64,000 bases of DNA from JAEUIZ01 sp046155605 (GCA_046155605.1 JBJXFQ010000055.1:1-64000), one strand, 5' to 3'. Shown: positions 1 through 9,173, counted from the stretch's first letter. Notes: generated from the letters alone by a model not told the origin. Program-made: numbers and translations.

Positions 1-1453
1 AGAACTGTTCGAGGCTCTGGCCGGAGACTTCTTCGAGGCAATAGCGGAACTGATCGGTCTCGACCTCGCCGAGGCGGTGGCGGTTGATATAGAGGATGAC
101 GCCGCGGCGGAAGGTGTCGTCGCCGAGTTTTCGGCGGAGCATGTGGAGGACGATGGCACCCTTGGCATAGACGTCATTGGGCTTGACGAAGGTCTCGAAG
201 GGATCGCCGTAGCGATTCGAGACCATGGCCGGGAAGAGGGGCGCGTAGGTGCGGTTGAGGACTCTCTGGGCGGAGACAAAGCCGGCGACGGCGCGCTGGT
301 AGGCTCGCTCGCGGCGGTCGGGCGCCGCGTCGGCCTCGGCCCAGAGCGCTTGCGCGAACGTGGCCCAGCCTTCGTTCAGCCAGACGTGCTCCCAGGACTT
401 GCAGGTGATGAGGTCACCCGTCCACTGGTGGCCGGCCTCGTGGGCGATGATGGCATCCTGCGAGCCGGGTCGGGCGTAGGCGGAGTCCTGCTGCATGGTG
501 GTGGCGGAAGTGTTTTCCATGCCGCCGGCAGCGAAGTTGCGAACGAGGGCCTGGCTGTACTTGTCCCAGGGATAGGGCTCGTCGAAGTAGGCGGCGAGGG
601 CGTCAAGGATGGCTGGAGTGTTGGCGTAAGCGCGGGCGGCGGTGACGCGCGAGCCGTGCGGCGCGTAGAGGTAGCAGGGCGTGGGCTTGCCGGCGGCGTT
701 GAGGGGCCAGTCTTTGCCGGCGCGGGCGGGAAGGCCGACGATCTCGAAGCGTCCGACGATGAGGGAGACGAGGTAGGCGGCGTGGGGCTGGTCCTGGAGC
801 CAATGCCAGGTGGAGCGGGTTTTGCCGTTGGCGCGCCCCGCGAAGGCGGTGGAGATAAGCCGGCCGTTGGAGCCGACGACGTAGCCGTCTTCGACGGTGA
901 CGAGGAGTTCGGTGGTGAATCGCTCGTTGGGGAAGTCATGGCAGGGGAACCAGAGTTGGTTGGTCTGGGGCTGGCCCTGGCTGTGGATCTGAGCGGCCTG
1001 TGCGGTGAGGTTGGTGCCGCTTTCGCGCCCGGCGGTCCAGGTGAGGCCCTTGCCGTTGCCCTTTGGGAAGTCGAGGGCGTAGCGGATGATGAGGTCGTTC
1101 TCGATGCCGGGCTGGGCGGGGGGATCGAGCGTGATGGCGAGGCGGCCCTTGTCGTGCGCGAAGGGTGCGGGGGTTTCTTTGCCGGCACGGAGGCGAGCGA
1201 CGGAGGAGATGGACATGCCGACGGCGTCAAGGGTGAGGAGGGTGCGCGGCGAGCCGATGGCGGAGACCTTGAGCCGCTCAACCGCGGTGAGAGCGGGCTT
1301 GGTCATGTCGGGGATGTCGAGTTCGAGGCGGAGGTGGAGGTGATCGAAGTGGCGTGGGTGGGGATAGATGGCGCGCTCGCTGCCGGTGGCGGTGTCGATG
1401 CGGGGATCGTCGAGGAGCGCGAGGGCGAGGACGGCCGCGGCGAGAATGGGCAT
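1..1453 (-). CDS. M1 family zinc aminopeptidase, C-terminus cut by window edge
   Basis: Reading leftwards from an ATG at 1453, 484 codons are open and run off the window at base 1. An N-terminal hydrophobic stretch (MPILAAAVLALALL) suggests export. The family signatures are in order and correctly spaced: GGMEN exopeptidase motif at residues 310-314, then HEAGHQW zinc motif at residues 338-344, and the third zinc ligand in WLNEGW about 18 residues later (near E361). This is the gluzincin layout of M1 aminopeptidases, which remove N-terminal residues from peptides. The preceding 300 residues fit the N-terminal beta domain. A GGAG sits 6 bases before the ATG. The start lies 174 bp downstream of the neighbouring minus-strand gene, with two hairpin repeats between them. 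The C-terminal helical domain lies outside the window, so completeness cannot be judged. The long opposite-strand frame over 77-1543 is a shadow. Confidence 0.9.
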   Translation of the reverse strand, partial: MPILAAAVLALALLDDPRIDTATGSERAIYPHPRHFDHLHLRLELDIPDMTKPALTAVERLKVSAIGSPRTLLTLDAVGMSISSVARLRAGKETPAPFAHDKGRLAITLDPPAQPGIENDLIIRYALDFPKGNGKGLTWTAGRESGTNLTAQAAQIHSQGQPQTNQLWFPCHDFPNERFTTELLVTVEDGYVVGSNGRLISTAFAGRANGKTRSTWHWLQDQPHAAYLVSLIVGRFEIVGLPARAGKDWPLNAAGKPTPCYLYAPHGSRVTAARAYANTPAILDALAAYFDEPYPWDKYSQALVRNFAAGGMENTSATTMQQDSAYARPGSQDAIIAHEAGHQWTGDLITCKSWEHVWLNEGWATFAQALWAEADAAPDRRERAYQRAVAGFVSAQRVLNRTYAPLFPAMVSNRYGDPFETFVKPNDVYAKGAIVLHMLRRKLGDDTFRRGVILYINRHRLGEVETDQFRYCLEEVSGQSLEQF

Positions 1454-1520
1454 GGGGAACTCCGGCGAGGAAGGGAGAGAATAGCGTCAAAGAAGCGGAT
1501 GCTGTGCGATGGGAGAGGAA

Positions 1521-1613
1521 CATCGGCCAACCGAAGCGGTTGACCGATGGCACCGGGCGGCGTGATGTGGCATGAGCATCGCCCAACCGAAGCGGTTGGC
1601 TGATGGCACCGGG
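1521..1613. repeat. Two tandem 37-bp hairpin repeats
   Basis: Copies at 1521-1557 and 1577-1613 share CCAACCGAAGCGGTTG and the flanks CATCG and GATGGCACCGGG. Each folds as CAACCG / CGGTTG around an AAG loop. In the first copy the outer CATCGG / CCGATG also pairs. They lie between two minus-strand genes. They could end transcription of the upstream gene or belong to a dispersed intergenic family. No T-tract follows on either strand. Confidence 0.75.
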
Positions 1614-1627
1614 ATCTGCATCAGGGG

Positions 1628-4567
1628 TCAGCGGGTGGGGAGCCAGTAGCGCTCGGGGGTAGCGAGGCGGGAGACGACTGCCGAGAGCGGCTCGGCGATG
1701 CTCGCACCATCGGCGGAGAAGGCGAGCCGGAGCCCGACATCCGCGTAGGCGACGTTGGAGGCGAGGTCTCGCGGGGGATATGTCGCGAGGGGCGGATCGG
1801 CGAGTGCGGGGGGAGAGAGCGACGAGAGCCCGACAATGCTGATGCGTGCGGACTTCAGGAAGTTGCGGATCGCGGGGAGCGGGGCGTCGGCTGGCGGCCA
1901 TGGCGCGGCGGTGGGATCGACGGCGAACTCGGCGACATTGCCGAGAACGTGATGGAAAGGCCCGGGGACGGAAGAGACGGGCGCGAACCAGAGCGTGCCG
2001 TCGGCGTCGGGGAGTGAGCCTGGCGAGTCGAGGCGGAGGGCGTCGGCGAAACTGAAGGAGTTGAGGCTTGGTAGGTTGGGATTGGCGCGACGGAGGGACT
2101 CGACGTGGTCCCAATGCCGTTTCCAGGTTGCGTCGCGGAGGTTGAGGGAAGCGGGCGTGCTCGTCGGGGTGGCGGCACGAGAGGCGTCGAGGGCGGCGCG
2201 CCATTCGGCAACGGTCGGCAGGCGGCAGCCGAGCCCGCGCGCGGCAAGGGCCGCGGCATCGGGCGGGATGTGCTGGATCGGGTGGTCGATGGTGGGCGGT
2301 TCGTGCGGCGTGCCGGGCGCGTATTCCTGGCCACGGGCGACGACGCGGACGGGCTTGAGCCAGGCGGAAGCGGGCGCGAGGCGTGGGCCGTCGGCCCAGC
2401 GCCAGACGCGCGGGCCTTCGCGTGGATCGTCGATGTCGGAAGAAATCGCGGGGAGGAGCGTGCGAATGGCGCGGCCATCGGGATCAGCGAGCGAAATGGC
2501 GACATTGAACGCGGCGAGGGAGAGTTCGGAGGCGCAGAGGAAGGAGGTTGAAATGGTGCCGGCTGGGCCGGGGGTCTGAACGGGGAGGAAATCGAGAATG
2601 AGGGGTGGCTCGGCGCGAGAGAATCGAACGCCGCCGGAAGCGAGGGGCGCGGCGGAGAAGCCGGTGACGGTGGCGGGGCCGAGCGCGGCGGGATCGACGG
2701 TGGAAGGGGGCTTGTGGATGGCGTCGCGCAGTTCGGAGGCGAGCGAGGCGGCGGGGGCATGGCCGATGGGGCCGAGAGAGTCGGCGCGGGCGATAAAGGC
2801 GGTGACGCGGTCGTGGAGAGTCGGAGCGTCGTCCTTGGGAGCGCTTCGGCGGAGTTGGGCAAGGGACCAGTTGTAGATGAGACGGGGGTCGGTGAGGGTG
2901 GTGCCGTCGATGTTGAAGGCGGGCGCGCGGTCGAAGATGGCGTCGATCTCGGCGGGGGTGTTGGCGAGGGAGAAGGCACGCTGCCATTGTGCGGCGCCTT
3001 GCTCGGCTTCAATGCGCGATAGTTCTGCAGCGCGTGCTTCGGCGGCTTTCGCTTGTGCCGCACGAGATTCCGCTTCAAGGGCTGCGGCGGCGCGGGCTTC
3101 GGCTTCGCGGACCTTCGCCGCATCCGCTTCGCGCGCCTTGACGGCTTCGGCTTCGCGGACCTTCGCCGCTTCCGCTTCGCGCGCCTTGACGGCTTCGGCT
3201 TCGCGGGCTTGAGCCGCTTCCGCTTCGCGCGCCTTGGCGGCCTCGGCTTCTGCACGAGCCGTATCGATCGGCGGTCTTTCGGGCTCACGAGGTGGCGACG
3301 TTGCCGGAGAATCGATGGCGGGTTCAGGCGGTTTGCCAACGGGGGTTTCGGTCCGCGTCGGTGGCGCGGCGATGGCTTCCGTCGGCTTGGCCGGGGGATT
3401 CTCGACGAGAGGCCGCTCATCGGGAGGCTTTGGGCCTTGGGAGATGGGGCCGATTGGCGAGGCGGTGGGCGGGGGCTTCGGAGAGCCTTGAAAGAGGAAG
3501 AACGCGCCGCTGGCGGCGAGCAGGATGGCCCCCACGCCGCCGGCGAAGAGCGGCATCTTGCTGCGGCGCGAGGCGATCGGCGCGGCAGCAGGTGCGTGGG
3601 CCGCGGCTTTGGCGGGCGTTCCCGCGATCAGCGATCTGGCCTTGGCGGCGAAGTCATCGTCGATGGTGTAGGGGATGTCGCTCGTGAAAGGCACGGCCTG
3701 CGGCGTGGCTTTGAGGCAAAAGAGCGTGGCGGTCGAGATGGGGCCGACGACGAGGTCGAGCCAGCCGTGATCGATGGCGAGGATGCCGGTGATGGCCGAG
3801 CCCTCGGGAACGAGCCTCGCGAGGGCTTCGATCCAGAGGACAAGGTCATCGACGGTGGCGGCCGGAACGCGGAGTGCAAAGGACTCCGGGGCGCGGGCGT
3901 CGAGGCGAGTGCCGCCCGCCGTGCCGGAGCGATCGACCTCCTTGGCGACGTGGTACATGACGCGGACGAGCCCGCGGGCATCGGGGCCGAGGGCAGGGTG
4001 AGAGGCGAGGGCGGCAAGAGGGTTGTCCGGCGCGTGCTGGGATGTGAGGTTGCTATCGAGTGCGGCGCGGAGTCGATCGTGGGCGCTGGCGATGGTGCTG
4101 CGGAGCACCTGGGCGGAGGTGGTGGCGTGTGCATCAGCCTTGATGCGTTCGAGTTCGGCGGTGGTTCGTTCGACGGCGGACCGGAGCGAGACGCCACGCC
4201 AATCTGCGGCGGCGACAAGCGGGTACTTGGCCCTGCCCTTGCCATCGCGCGAGGCCCAGAGTCGAGCGACGGCGACGCCGGAGGTTGATGCGACGACGAG
4301 GAGGTGGTCGAAGGCATCGAGGCGTTTGGCGGGATCGAGGCGTTCCCACGCGCCGGAGTCGATGTTTCCGGCGATGCCCTGGATATAGAGGGCCTGCTTG
4401 AGGTCGATGAGTCGCTGGGTGTCGATGCCGGGATCGTCGATGTGGTCGTCCCAGCCTGGGTGCTTTCCGAACGCGCCGACAGCGACGGCGGGGGCTGCGG
4501 TGCCGGAACGGGAACGGGAGCGATCTGGCCGAGATGAGCCGGTGATGGCGTGTCCTTTCGCCGACAT
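1628..4567 (-). CDS. TagF/ImpM-like domain protein with membrane anchor, coiled coil and C-terminal SUMF-like domain
   Basis: 979 residues. The N-terminal part (about 30-310) carries GAFGKHPGWDDH (31-42) and, further on, SRDGKGRAKYPLV. This resembles the GK-P-x-x-D/F opening and S-x-D-x-x-GRxxP core of TagF/ImpM, a post-translational regulator of type VI secretion. The match is by eye and only moderate. A single membrane span follows at about 338-360. A Pro-rich stretch comes next, then a charged coiled coil of 8-residue units of the type AKAREAEA (about 435-520). The last 250 residues have formylglycine-generating-enzyme traits: GCRLPTVAEW, NLRDATWKRHW, TLWFAPV, VLGNVAEF and GLRLAFS. The divergent neighbour ends in a related module. 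Rho-type secretion structural genes are absent here. The start at 4567 lies 60 bp from the neighbour's ATG. Alternative: a planctomycete-specific signalling protein unrelated to type VI secretion. Confidence 0.6.
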   Translation of the reverse strand: MSAKGHAITGSSRPDRSRSRSGTAAPAVAVGAFGKHPGWDDHIDDPGIDTQRLIDLKQALYIQGIAGNIDSGAWERLDPAKRLDAFDHLLVVASTSGVAVARLWASRDGKGRAKYPLVAAADWRGVSLRSAVERTTAELERIKADAHATTSAQVLRSTIASAHDRLRAALDSNLTSQHAPDNPLAALASHPALGPDARGLVRVMYHVAKEVDRSGTAGGTRLDARAPESFALRVPAATVDDLVLWIEALARLVPEGSAITGILAIDHGWLDLVVGPISTATLFCLKATPQAVPFTSDIPYTIDDDFAAKARSLIAGTPAKAAAHAPAAAPIASRRSKMPLFAGGVGAILLAASGAFFLFQGSPKPPPTASPIGPISQGPKPPDERPLVENPPAKPTEAIAAPPTRTETPVGKPPEPAIDSPATSPPREPERPPIDTARAEAEAAKAREAEAAQAREAEAVKAREAEAAKVREAEAVKAREADAAKVREAEARAAAALEAESRAAQAKAAEARAAELSRIEAEQGAAQWQRAFSLANTPAEIDAIFDRAPAFNIDGTTLTDPRLIYNWSLAQLRRSAPKDDAPTLHDRVTAFIARADSLGPIGHAPAASLASELRDAIHKPPSTVDPAALGPATVTGFSAAPLASGGVRFSRAEPPLILDFLPVQTPGPAGTISTSFLCASELSLAAFNVAISLADPDGRAIRTLLPAISSDIDDPREGPRVWRWADGPRLAPASAWLKPVRVVARGQEYAPGTPHEPPTIDHPIQHIPPDAAALAARGLGCRLPTVAEWRAALDASRAATPTSTPASLNLRDATWKRHWDHVESLRRANPNLPSLNSFSFADALRLDSPGSLPDADGTLWFAPVSSVPGPFHHVLGNVAEFAVDPTAAPWPPADAPLPAIRNFLKSARISIVGLSSLSPPALADPPLATYPPRDLASNVAYADVGLRLAFSADGASIAEPLSAVVSRLATPERYWLPTR
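3085..3245 (-). repeat. 24/48-bp coding repeats (Ala/Glu/Arg coiled coil)
   Basis: The minus strand encodes successive octapeptides AKAREAEA, AQAREAEA, VKAREAEA, AKVREAEA and VKAREADA. At DNA level the + strand repeats CTTCGGCTTCGCG / CTTCCGCTTCGCG units with a 48-bp super-period (about 3109-3156 and 3157-3204). The repeats stay in frame and lie in the middle of the TagF-like protein, so this is a length-variable coiled-coil spacer and not a CRISPR. Confidence 0.8.
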
Positions 4568-4577
4568 GAGTCAAAAA

Positions 4578-4589
4578 CATTGTACAATG
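4578..4589. promoter_or_regulatory. 12-bp perfect palindrome in divergent promoter region
   Basis: CATTGTACAATG lies between the start codons of the two divergent genes (4567 minus, 4628 plus). It holds TACAAT on both strands (4583-4588 plus, 4584-4579 minus), a plausible -10 hexamer for each direction, so it may be a shared promoter core or an operator. No good -35 box was found on either side, and the minus-strand leader would be very short. Confidence 0.4.
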
Positions 4590-4627
4590 AACGGGCGATG
4601 GGAGCGTTCGGCGCGAATGGAGCGGGT

Positions 4628-7600
4628 ATGACGGAACTGGGCGGGTACGAGTTGGTTCGAGAGGTACAGCGGAGCGCGCTGGGATCGGTGTGGACCGCGC
4701 GGCAGGCGGGTTCCGCGGGGCCGGCGGCGTTTGCGGTAAAGCGCTCGCAGCCGGACCCTGAAGTGCTCGGTGTGGAGCACGCGAACCGTGTGTTGCAGGT
4801 CTTTCTGAACACGGTGGAGGCGTTGGAGCGGGCCGGGCGCGGGTGCAAGGGATTCGCACCGGTGCTGGCTCGCGGGGTGCGTGAGGACGGGGCGTTCTGG
4901 GTGACGCACTGGTGCGCGCGCGGATCGGCGGAGAAGTTGGTGGTGACGCGGGCGGCGATCGACGCGGCGGACCTCGATCGGGTGGTGCGCTCGGCAGCGA
5001 CGGCGCTCAAGGGATATTGGGAGGCGTGCGGGCGCGGGCACGGGAACCTGAAGGCCTCGAACGTGTTGATCCGCGGCGAGGCGGACGTCGCGGACTGCGA
5101 GATCCTGCTGACGGACCCGCTCCCGGACGACGAGGCGGACGCCGCGCGCGACATGGCGGCGGATGTTCGGTCGCTGGGCGAGATCATCCACCGGCTGGTG
5201 ACGCGGCAGCCCCCGGGCGACCGCGTGGGCCGAACGGTGCGTGATGGGCCGGAGTGGGAGGCGCTTGGGAAGAGCGGGCCGGCGTGGCGCGATCTGTGCG
5301 AGCGGCTGGTATCGCCGGACCCGACGGCAGGGCCGGCGTCGCTGGACGAGATCATCGAGGCGATCCCGAGCGCGTCGGCGTCGGGCAGCGGACGGGGCAA
5401 ACTCGCGGGACTCGCGGTGGCAGCGGTGGTGCTGCTCGGCGGCGGCGCGGCGACTTACTTTGTGATGACACAGGGCAAGCAGGCGACGAACACGGTTTCG
5501 ACCAGCGGCGCAAGCACCGGGAAAGCGTGGCTTGAGTTTGCGCGCGGGTACCAGTCGGTCCACGGCATCTTCCAGAGCCTCAATGGCGAGGTCCCGGACC
5601 GTGACGGCAAGAATGTGCGGCGAGCGGACCTGTACACTCGTGACCCCAATCTTCAGGGGATCGTGGAAGCAGCGCCCAAGTTTGCGGCCAACGCGCAGGA
5701 CTCGTTTTATCCGTCGAGCATGGTGAGACTTGACCGCGTCGAACGGCTGCTGCACACCCGAATCTCGACCGAGACGAACCAGCAGTTCGAGGAGCGGATG
5801 GCGGGGTATGCGGCGGCGGCGGGCCCGCGATTGGAGCGTGCGCGGCTGGCCCTGGCGTCGGTCCGGGCGACCATCACGAAGTGGCCCGCACGACGAGAGA
5901 TCGCCGAGCGCGCGAAGGCGTGGGAAGGGCGCGGCTGGTCGCAGGCATCGCGGGCGGTGGCCCAGGTGATCGACCCCCTCAAGACATTTGACAGTTGGGA
6001 TACGGTGGATGCGGAGAGCGCGAACGGATACAAGGCGGCCGCGGACGCGACATTGAGCGCGATGGACTGGATCGTGCTGCGCGGCATGGCGATCAAGCAA
6101 GCGGAGGACGCCTGGGCCGAATCGCTGGAGGCTGGTGAATCGCTGAAGAGAGTGGGAGATCCCTTGCTCGCGCGGTTTGGGGAGTGGGTGCAGAGCGAAG
6201 CCCGACGCCTCGGATCGGAGTCGACGAGCGCCGACGTCGGCGAGTTTGCAAAGTCGATGGGCGCGATGGCGGAGTTGGGGCGCAGGCTGCAGGCCTTTGT
6301 CGGCGGCGAGTTCGAGCGCGTGGACGGCGACGAGTGGGCGAAGAGCCCGGTGCTCAAGTTATTGTCGAGCGCAAGCGTGCTGAATCCAAAGTCGTTCGAG
6401 GATTGGATGCAGGAGGCCGTCAAAGCCGACTTTCGTATTCTGGACGCGAGTGCCGATCCGACGCTGCCATGGCCGAAGAACCCTCCGAACGCCGGAGCGC
6501 AGCGCGAGTTGGCGGCCGCGAGAGACGAGATTCAGCAACTCGGCGGGAACGCCGCGGAGTCGCTGAAGGATGAGAGTGTTCGGCTCGCCGCACTGGAGGC
6601 GCGGGCAAAGGAAGTGGGCGAGAAGCCATGGAGCCGCGCAACGCGCGCCGAGAAGGAGAAGTCGGCAGGCGAGGTGGTGCAGGACGCCACCAAACTCGTC
6701 GACGCGATCCAGTCTCGGCGGCGGGCCGAGGTAACGAAACTCGCGAGTTCTCGGGAGCAACTTGAGAAGCAGCGCGAAGGCCTGCGCGGACTCCCGTTCC
6801 CGGATGCGAGGCTGCAGGCGGCGTGGTCGGCTTCGCTGCGGCGCATGGATGCCGACGCGGATCGGCTGAAAGAGGCCGTGACAGCGGCGAGCGCGCGACA
6901 CGCCTCGCTGAAGCGGCTCGAAGAGGTGACGCCCACGTGGACGGCCCGTGAGTCGCCTTGGGCTGGCGACTTTGCGAGGGCTGCGGCGTCGGAGCGCGAC
7001 CGAGCGATCGCCGGCGTTGTGAATGCGTGGCAGGGAGGTCTGCCACCCGACTCGCCTGCCGAGCCCGATTCCATCGGCAAGGCGGGCGAAGATTATGCCA
7101 CAGCGAGAAAGGGCCTTGAGACGCTCGACGCCGCGCTCCGCGGCATCTCCGATGCACTCTCGCTCGCGTATTCACCGGCTGAACCACGATCCGAGGCTCC
7201 GACGATCCAAGAACTCTCAGCGGAGGCTCGCAAGAACCCCGGCTTCGATCTCGTGAAGAACGCGCCCTCGGTCCGTGCCGTCATCGATGCGCTGGAAGAG
7301 AGCGAGCGGGTAGAGCGAGCGAACGCGGCAGGCTCGCTCGACGCAATCGGCAAGGGCTCGTCGCCCTCGGCGATCGTCTCGCTCTGGCGACGTCGCGCGT
7401 CGCTCGACGGGTGGCCCGCGACGATGAACGATCTCATCACCGCCCGCGCTTCGCTCGAGTCGGCGGCGCAGACGATCGACGCCATTGCGGACGTTGAGCG
7501 CAAGCGTAAACTCCGCGCCGAGGCCGAGACGCTCGCGCAGGCTTCGTGGCGTCGAGGCGCGGCAACAGCGCGAACGGTCGAGGAGTTTCGGCAAGCGCTC

Positions 7601-8944
7601 TCGCTCCGCGCGGCGTATCGGATGGACACCGACGTGGCGTTGAACGCGAGCGAGACGCCCGAGAGCGTACGCTACAACGCGGCCTTGCTCGCGCTCCTTG
7701 CGAAGTTGAAACCGGATGTCGGCGTTGAGCCCACCGATGAGCAGTCGCGGGCGGCGCTCGAAGAGTTTGCCGGGCAGTTCGCGGGGGCTGCTCCCGGCGC
7801 GGCGGGTGCGGTGCTGGGAGAGGTGCGGTCGCTGCTGGACGCCAGGGAAGACCCGACCCCGAAGGTTGATCTGACGCGATTGGGGCCCGGGTCCGTGGGG
7901 TGGATTTGTGACAACCCGGAGGGCGATACGCTGGTCTTCGTCAGTCCCGGGGGAGTCCGGCTGGCGTTTGCGCGGCTGCCAGATGCGGGAGACGCGCCGG
8001 CTGCGTACATCGGGTTGACGGAGGTTCCCATTGCAGTCGTGACCGATTTGTGCAGGCGAGACCGCGCCGCGTGCGAGCAACTCGCGCTCGCGTTTGAGGC
8101 GCAGGCCGGGGAGAATCTCAAGAACTTCACGACCCAGCAGCGTCTCCGCGGATGGCATTGGCGCGGGAATGCGTTTGAACCGCGCGAGGTCTGGCAGGAC
8201 GAGGAGATGTGGCGCAAGGTGCGTGACTTCTACGCCGCGGACGCTCGCAGGGAGGCCCCCACGTCGCAATCGCCGATTCAGGCGATTGGACCCGCCGATG
8301 CCGTTCTTATCGCCAACTTTCTTGGTTGCCGCCTGCCGACACGCGACGAGCATTTGCGATCTCGCGCGCTGGGGGATGCTGGAAATGCGAACCTGCGCGA
8401 CGAGACGTGGTCGAAGCATCTGGCGCATGTGATTCGTCAGCGAGCCAACCCGCTTTACCGCGGCGCGAACACCAACGAGTTCGTATGGCCCGACTCTAAC
8501 GGCTTTTGGATCGATGGTCCGCCGAGGCTGAATCCTCGTGAAAGTCTCGCCACGGCTGGCACGGGCAACGATGAGACGCTCTGGTTCCGCGAGGTTCCGA
8601 CGAACCCGACAAAGCCGGTGGATCTCGTCGGCAACGCGGCCGAGTACGTGCTGACTTCTGAAGTTCGGCCTGGTGCCTCGACCTGGGAGGCAGCAAAGAA
8701 CGCGGTCAAGAACGCGGCTGGTGCTGTCGCGGTGATCGGCGCATCGGCGATCTCGCCGCCCACGGTGGACCCCTTGAAAGCGGAGCCATGTGCGAATGAA
8801 GCGAGGAACAATCTCGGATACGCCGACACAGGGATGCGTCTGGCGTTCACGGCGGAGGGCGCGGTGGCCCCGAGGCCGTCGCTGGCGAAGCGCGCGGGCG
8901 AGTTGTTGAACCAAGACGAAGCGTTCTGGCTGGCTGGTCGCTAG
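4628..8944 (+). CDS. Membrane-anchored pseudokinase-like protein with C-terminal SUMF-like domain
   Basis: 1438 residues from the ATG at 4628; an in-frame start at 4550 would overlap the divergent gene. Residues 1-245 align with the Ser/Thr kinase fold: FAVK (K38), HGNLKASN at 138-145 in place of HRDLKxxN, and TDPL at 162-165 in place of DFG. The catalytic Asp of HRD is Asn140 and the Gly loop is poor, so catalysis is doubtful; D163 and N145 are kept. A membrane span follows at about 258-280, then about 900 residues of charged, helix-rich sequence. The last ~230 residues form a formylglycine-generating-enzyme-like domain (GCRLPTRDEHL, NLRDETWSKHL, ETLWFREV, LVGNAAEYV, GMRLAFT). The same landmarks occur at the end of the divergent TagF-like protein, suggesting a common process. 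The kinase/TagF pairing recalls type VI regulators, but no secretion genes are visible. Confidence 0.7.
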   Translation: MTELGGYELVREVQRSALGSVWTARQAGSAGPAAFAVKRSQPDPEVLGVEHANRVLQVFLNTVEALERAGRGCKGFAPVLARGVREDGAFWVTHWCARGSAEKLVVTRAAIDAADLDRVVRSAATALKGYWEACGRGHGNLKASNVLIRGEADVADCEILLTDPLPDDEADAARDMAADVRSLGEIIHRLVTRQPPGDRVGRTVRDGPEWEALGKSGPAWRDLCERLVSPDPTAGPASLDEIIEAIPSASASGSGRGKLAGLAVAAVVLLGGGAATYFVMTQGKQATNTVSTSGASTGKAWLEFARGYQSVHGIFQSLNGEVPDRDGKNVRRADLYTRDPNLQGIVEAAPKFAANAQDSFYPSSMVRLDRVERLLHTRISTETNQQFEERMAGYAAAAGPRLERARLALASVRATITKWPARREIAERAKAWEGRGWSQASRAVAQVIDPLKTFDSWDTVDAESANGYKAAADATLSAMDWIVLRGMAIKQAEDAWAESLEAGESLKRVGDPLLARFGEWVQSEARRLGSESTSADVGEFAKSMGAMAELGRRLQAFVGGEFERVDGDEWAKSPVLKLLSSASVLNPKSFEDWMQEAVKADFRILDASADPTLPWPKNPPNAGAQRELAAARDEIQQLGGNAAESLKDESVRLAALEARAKEVGEKPWSRATRAEKEKSAGEVVQDATKLVDAIQSRRRAEVTKLASSREQLEKQREGLRGLPFPDARLQAAWSASLRRMDADADRLKEAVTAASARHASLKRLEEVTPTWTARESPWAGDFARAAASERDRAIAGVVNAWQGGLPPDSPAEPDSIGKAGEDYATARKGLETLDAALRGISDALSLAYSPAEPRSEAPTIQELSAEARKNPGFDLVKNAPSVRAVIDALEESERVERANAAGSLDAIGKGSSPSAIVSLWRRRASLDGWPATMNDLITARASLESAAQTIDAIADVERKRKLRAEAETLAQASWRRGAATARTVEEFRQALSLRAAYRMDTDVALNASETPESVRYNAALLALLAKLKPDVGVEPTDEQSRAALEEFAGQFAGAAPGAAGAVLGEVRSLLDAREDPTPKVDLTRLGPGSVGWICDNPEGDTLVFVSPGGVRLAFARLPDAGDAPAAYIGLTEVPIAVVTDLCRRDRAACEQLALAFEAQAGENLKNFTTQQRLRGWHWRGNAFEPREVWQDEEMWRKVRDFYAADARREAPTSQSPIQAIGPADAVLIANFLGCRLPTRDEHLRSRALGDAGNANLRDETWSKHLAHVIRQRANPLYRGANTNEFVWPDSNGFWIDGPPRLNPRESLATAGTGNDETLWFREVPTNPTKPVDLVGNAAEYVLTSEVRPGASTWEAAKNAVKNAAGAVAVIGASAISPPTVDPLKAEPCANEARNNLGYADTGMRLAFTAEGAVAPRPSLAKRAGELLNQDEAFWLAGR

Positions 8945-8951
8945 CGAGCGC

Positions 8952-9173
8952 TCAGCGCAGGGTCGCTTCGGCCGATGGCATCCGGCCCGCGCGGGGTTCC
9001 GCCGAAGCCTGCGCTCGGGGCGAGAAGACGGCCATGCCGATGGTGTCGCCGGCGGTCATGGTGTATGGATAGTCCGTGGCCGCGCGTCCCTGCTCGGAAT
9101 GCGAGCAGCCGCCGACCCATGCCGCGCCGACCGCAAGCCCAAGTGCCACGCCCGTACGAATCACTCGCTTCAT
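8952..9173 (-). CDS. Small lipoprotein, function unknown
   Basis: 73 residues. MKRVIRTG, a hydrophobic stretch and a VGGC lipobox (Cys23) give a clear type II signal peptide. The mature part of about 50 residues matches no family I know and contains DYPYTMTAGDTIGMAVFSPR. The start at 9173 is supported by GGGGAGAG a few bases upstream; a longer in-frame reading from 9335 has no such site. The gene converges on the pseudokinase gene with a 7-bp gap and diverges from the giant repeat protein, with 182 bp between starts. Confidence 0.65.
   Translation of the reverse strand: MKRVIRTGVALGLAVGAAWVGGCSHSEQGRAATDYPYTMTAGDTIGMAVFSPRAQASAEPRAGRMPSAEATLR

Noticed and set aside
77..1543. Long open frame on the + strand opposite the aminopeptidase
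   Set aside because: It has no family motifs and is antisense to intact M1 signatures; long antisense frames are expected at this G+C content.
3085..3245. CRISPR-like short regular repeats
   Set aside because: No unique spacers; the units are in frame and encode a coiled coil.
1628..8944. Complete type VI secretion locus
   Set aside because: Only TagF-like and kinase-like parts are visible; no VipA/B, Hcp, VgrG, TssJ-M or ClpV genes occur in the window.
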